From Candidatus Gastranaerophilales bacterium (GTDB lineage: Bacteria > Cyanobacteriota > Vampirovibrionia > Gastranaerophilales > Gastranaerophilaceae), in contig CALVBT010000006.1 in the NCBI GenBank assembly GCA_944325885.1, positions 1-64,000 of the forward strand: a DNA stretch of 64,000 bases, read 5' to 3'. Below the pieces are notes generated by a model. The model worked only from the letters and a program-made list of their open reading frames with translations. It had not been told where the DNA came from and did not search any database. The translations under genes and the position numbers were made by a program. Shown here piece by piece: positions 62,716 to 64,000 of this stretch; the stretch's first letter is position 1; each line of letters starts with the position of its first letter.

Positions 62716-63396
62716 ATGGCAACAAAACTTCAATACATATCACACAGCGCATTCTATATAAAAACAGGAGATTTCGGGATACTTGTCGACCCGTTTATCT
62801 CTGGCAATCCAAAGGCGGAATTTGACGTTAAAAAAGAAAAAATTACTGACATCTTTGTAACACACGGCCACGCTGACCATCTAGGCGATGCAATACCTGT
62901 GTCCAGAGGCACACAGGCTGTTATCACAGCTATTTTTGAGCTTGCAAACTACTGTATGGAAAAAGGTGCTTTTGCCAAAGGCGTAAACTTTGGCGGAAAA
63001 ATCGAGTATCCGTGGGGCAGTGCGGTATTTTTGCCGGCTTTTCACAGCAGTTCTACTCCGGATGGCAGATATGCAGGCATGCCGGCATCTATCTTGTTTG
63101 ATATAAACGGAACAAAAATCTATCACGCAGGCGATACCTGCCTGAATTCGGAGATGAAGGTTTGTGCAGAGGTGTACAAGCCTGATATTGCGCTTTTGCC
63201 TGTGGGGTCTTTTTATACAATGGATGCTGATTCTGCAGTGACAGCTGCAAAATGGCTGGGTGTAAAAAAGGTTGTGCCTATGCATTACAACACTTTTGAT
63301 GCAATAAGCACGGATATTGACTTTTTTGCAAAAAAACTTGAACAAAACAACATTGAGCCGATTATACTAAAACCCTCAGAAAGCATAGAGTTATAA
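62716..63396 (+). CDS. Metallo-beta-lactamase-fold hydrolase (UPF0173/YtkL-like)
   Basis: 226 aa from the ATG at 62716 (MATKLQYISHSAFYI), which has AAAGGA eight bases upstream. A longer reading to 62635 runs back through the promoter and is rejected. Motifs: THGHADHLGD (metal-binding HxHxDH), PAFHSSSTPDGRYAG, IYHAGDTCLN and PMHYNTFD. This is the UPF0173 layout; the substrate is unknown for most members. Confidence 0.92.
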   Translation: MATKLQYISHSAFYIKTGDFGILVDPFISGNPKAEFDVKKEKITDIFVTHGHADHLGDAIPVSRGTQAVITAIFELANYCMEKGAFAKGVNFGGKIEYPWGSAVFLPAFHSSSTPDGRYAGMPASILFDINGTKIYHAGDTCLNSEMKVCAEVYKPDIALLPVGSFYTMDADSAVTAAKWLGVKKVVPMHYNTFDAISTDIDFFAKKLEQNNIEPIILKPSESIEL

Positions 63397-63398
63397 AC

Positions 63399-64000
63399 AT
63401 GAAGACAGAAAACAAAGACAAAGTTTCCATAATGATAGTTCCGACGGGAATCGGAGCCTCAATCGGCGGATATGCGGGCGACGCCAGCCGTTATGCACAA
63501 AAAATAGCGAAGCATATCCCTCTTATTGTAAACCCTAATATCGTCAATGCGGCTGTGTTTTCGGGGATTAGCGAGAATATGTTTTATGTGGAAGGATGGG
63601 CGATTGAGCAGTTTATGAAAGGCAATATCTCACTTTTGCCCTCACAAAATAACAAAATCGGCGTAATCTTTGACAGCGCAATCCCTCAGAATGTTTTGAA
63701 CATTCATTTGAATACGATTAATGCGATAAAAACCGTCTATGACATTGATATTATCGGACACGAAATTACAAAAGAGCCTGCAGGGGTTGAGTTTTTCACT
63801 ATGGAATCAGGAATTTCCGCAGGAAGGTTGAACAATCCGGAAACTCTGGTTGATGCAGGGAAAAAACTTTTGGACAGAGGCGCACAGGCACTGGCTGTTG
63901 TCTGTTTTTTTGAAGAACCACCAGAGGATGATTACGAAAAAGGTGACGGCGTCGATATAGTGGGCGGTGTCGAGGCCATTATTTCTCATTATTTGACGGA
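63399..64000 (+). CDS. DUF3326-family protein, truncated by window end
   Basis: ATG at 63399, three bases after the hydrolase stop; at least 200 codons remain open to the end. VPTGIGASIGGYAGDASRYA, then VNPNIVNAAVFSGI and GVDIVGGVEAIISHYL match DUF3326, a family known mainly from cyanobacteria and plastid-bearing relatives. Function unknown. The ribosome site is poor, so translation is probably coupled to the hydrolase. The missing 3' end cannot be judged. Confidence 0.85.
   Translation, partial: MKTENKDKVSIMIVPTGIGASIGGYAGDASRYAQKIAKHIPLIVNPNIVNAAVFSGISENMFYVEGWAIEQFMKGNISLLPSQNNKIGVIFDSAIPQNVLNIHLNTINAIKTVYDIDIIGHEITKEPAGVEFFTMESGISAGRLNNPETLVDAGKKLLDRGAQALAVVCFFEEPPEDDYEKGDGVDIVGGVEAIISHYLT

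Overview
The window looks like a chromosomal segment of a non-photosynthetic relative of cyanobacteria, most likely a gut-type Melainabacteria/Vampirovibrionia (Gastranaerophilales-like). The reasons are low GC, two families typical of the cyanobacterial lineage (a DUF1822-type protein and a DUF3326 protein), a DUF3536-type GH57 protein, many short lineage-specific proteins beginning MSV(N/S), prepilin-like proteins, flagellar genes, and fermentative enzymes (four-subunit 2-oxoacid:ferredoxin oxidoreductase, Fe-S L-serine dehydratase) with no photosynthesis genes. The placement is inferred from gene content only. I saw no prophage, CRISPR array, rRNA or transposase gene.

Layout. 1-2.8 kb: a lipoprotein gene, a long spacer full of small palindromic repeats, and a tRNA-Ser(GCU). 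2.8-7.4 kb: membrane thioredoxin plus CcdA-like reductant carrier, a TPR protein, Era, and an Ala/Gly-tailed membrane protein. 7.6-15.4 kb: the most unusual block, a 1076-residue DUF1822/zinc anti-sigma-like/acidic-linker/membrane/TonB-like protein, a small sigma-like factor, and a 1266-residue zinc-ribbon P-loop protein with a helical C-terminus. 15.4-18.8 kb (minus): ferredoxin, alpha, beta and gamma subunits of a ketoacid oxidoreductase, then purine nucleoside phosphorylase. 19-36 kb (minus): GH57, a periplasmic protein, a GT-C-like membrane protein, coaE, cysS, a repeat element, a large membrane protein, SDR, pseudopilin, PHP, ymdB-rny and uvrC. 36-45.6 kb: CNT nucleoside transporter, divergent bfn/aroQ, a FliO-like protein with a solute-binding lipoprotein, a probable 6S-like RNA, EF-hand and MGLAASQAR-type proteins, and an SLC45-like permease. 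45.7-50.8 kb: sdaAB-sdaAA, a second large repeat, and flhB-fliA-histidine kinase. 51-64 kb: small unknowns, a PepT-like peptidase, a third large repeat, a MetE-like/CooC-like/folD one-carbon cluster, DUF3137, GT9, the HD-GYP-trmFO-pilin operon, a UPF0173 hydrolase and a truncated DUF3326 gene.

How it fits together. Amino and keto acid fermentation (serine dehydratase, ferredoxin oxidoreductase, peptidase, SLC45-like sugar uptake, nucleoside uptake with PNP) supplies a heterotrophic cell. FlhB, FliA and a possible FliO indicate motility or flagellar-type export. The DUF1822/sigma pair is a candidate trans-envelope signalling route.

Non-coding structure is rich. A mobile-element-like family with shared inverted ends occurs as three ~0.5-kb copies and one 171-bp copy. 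A short GTCAGTTGAC-containing motif caps gene ends at five sites. Promoters of uvrC, bfn and aroQ sit exactly six bases before the start codon, suggesting leaderless mRNAs.
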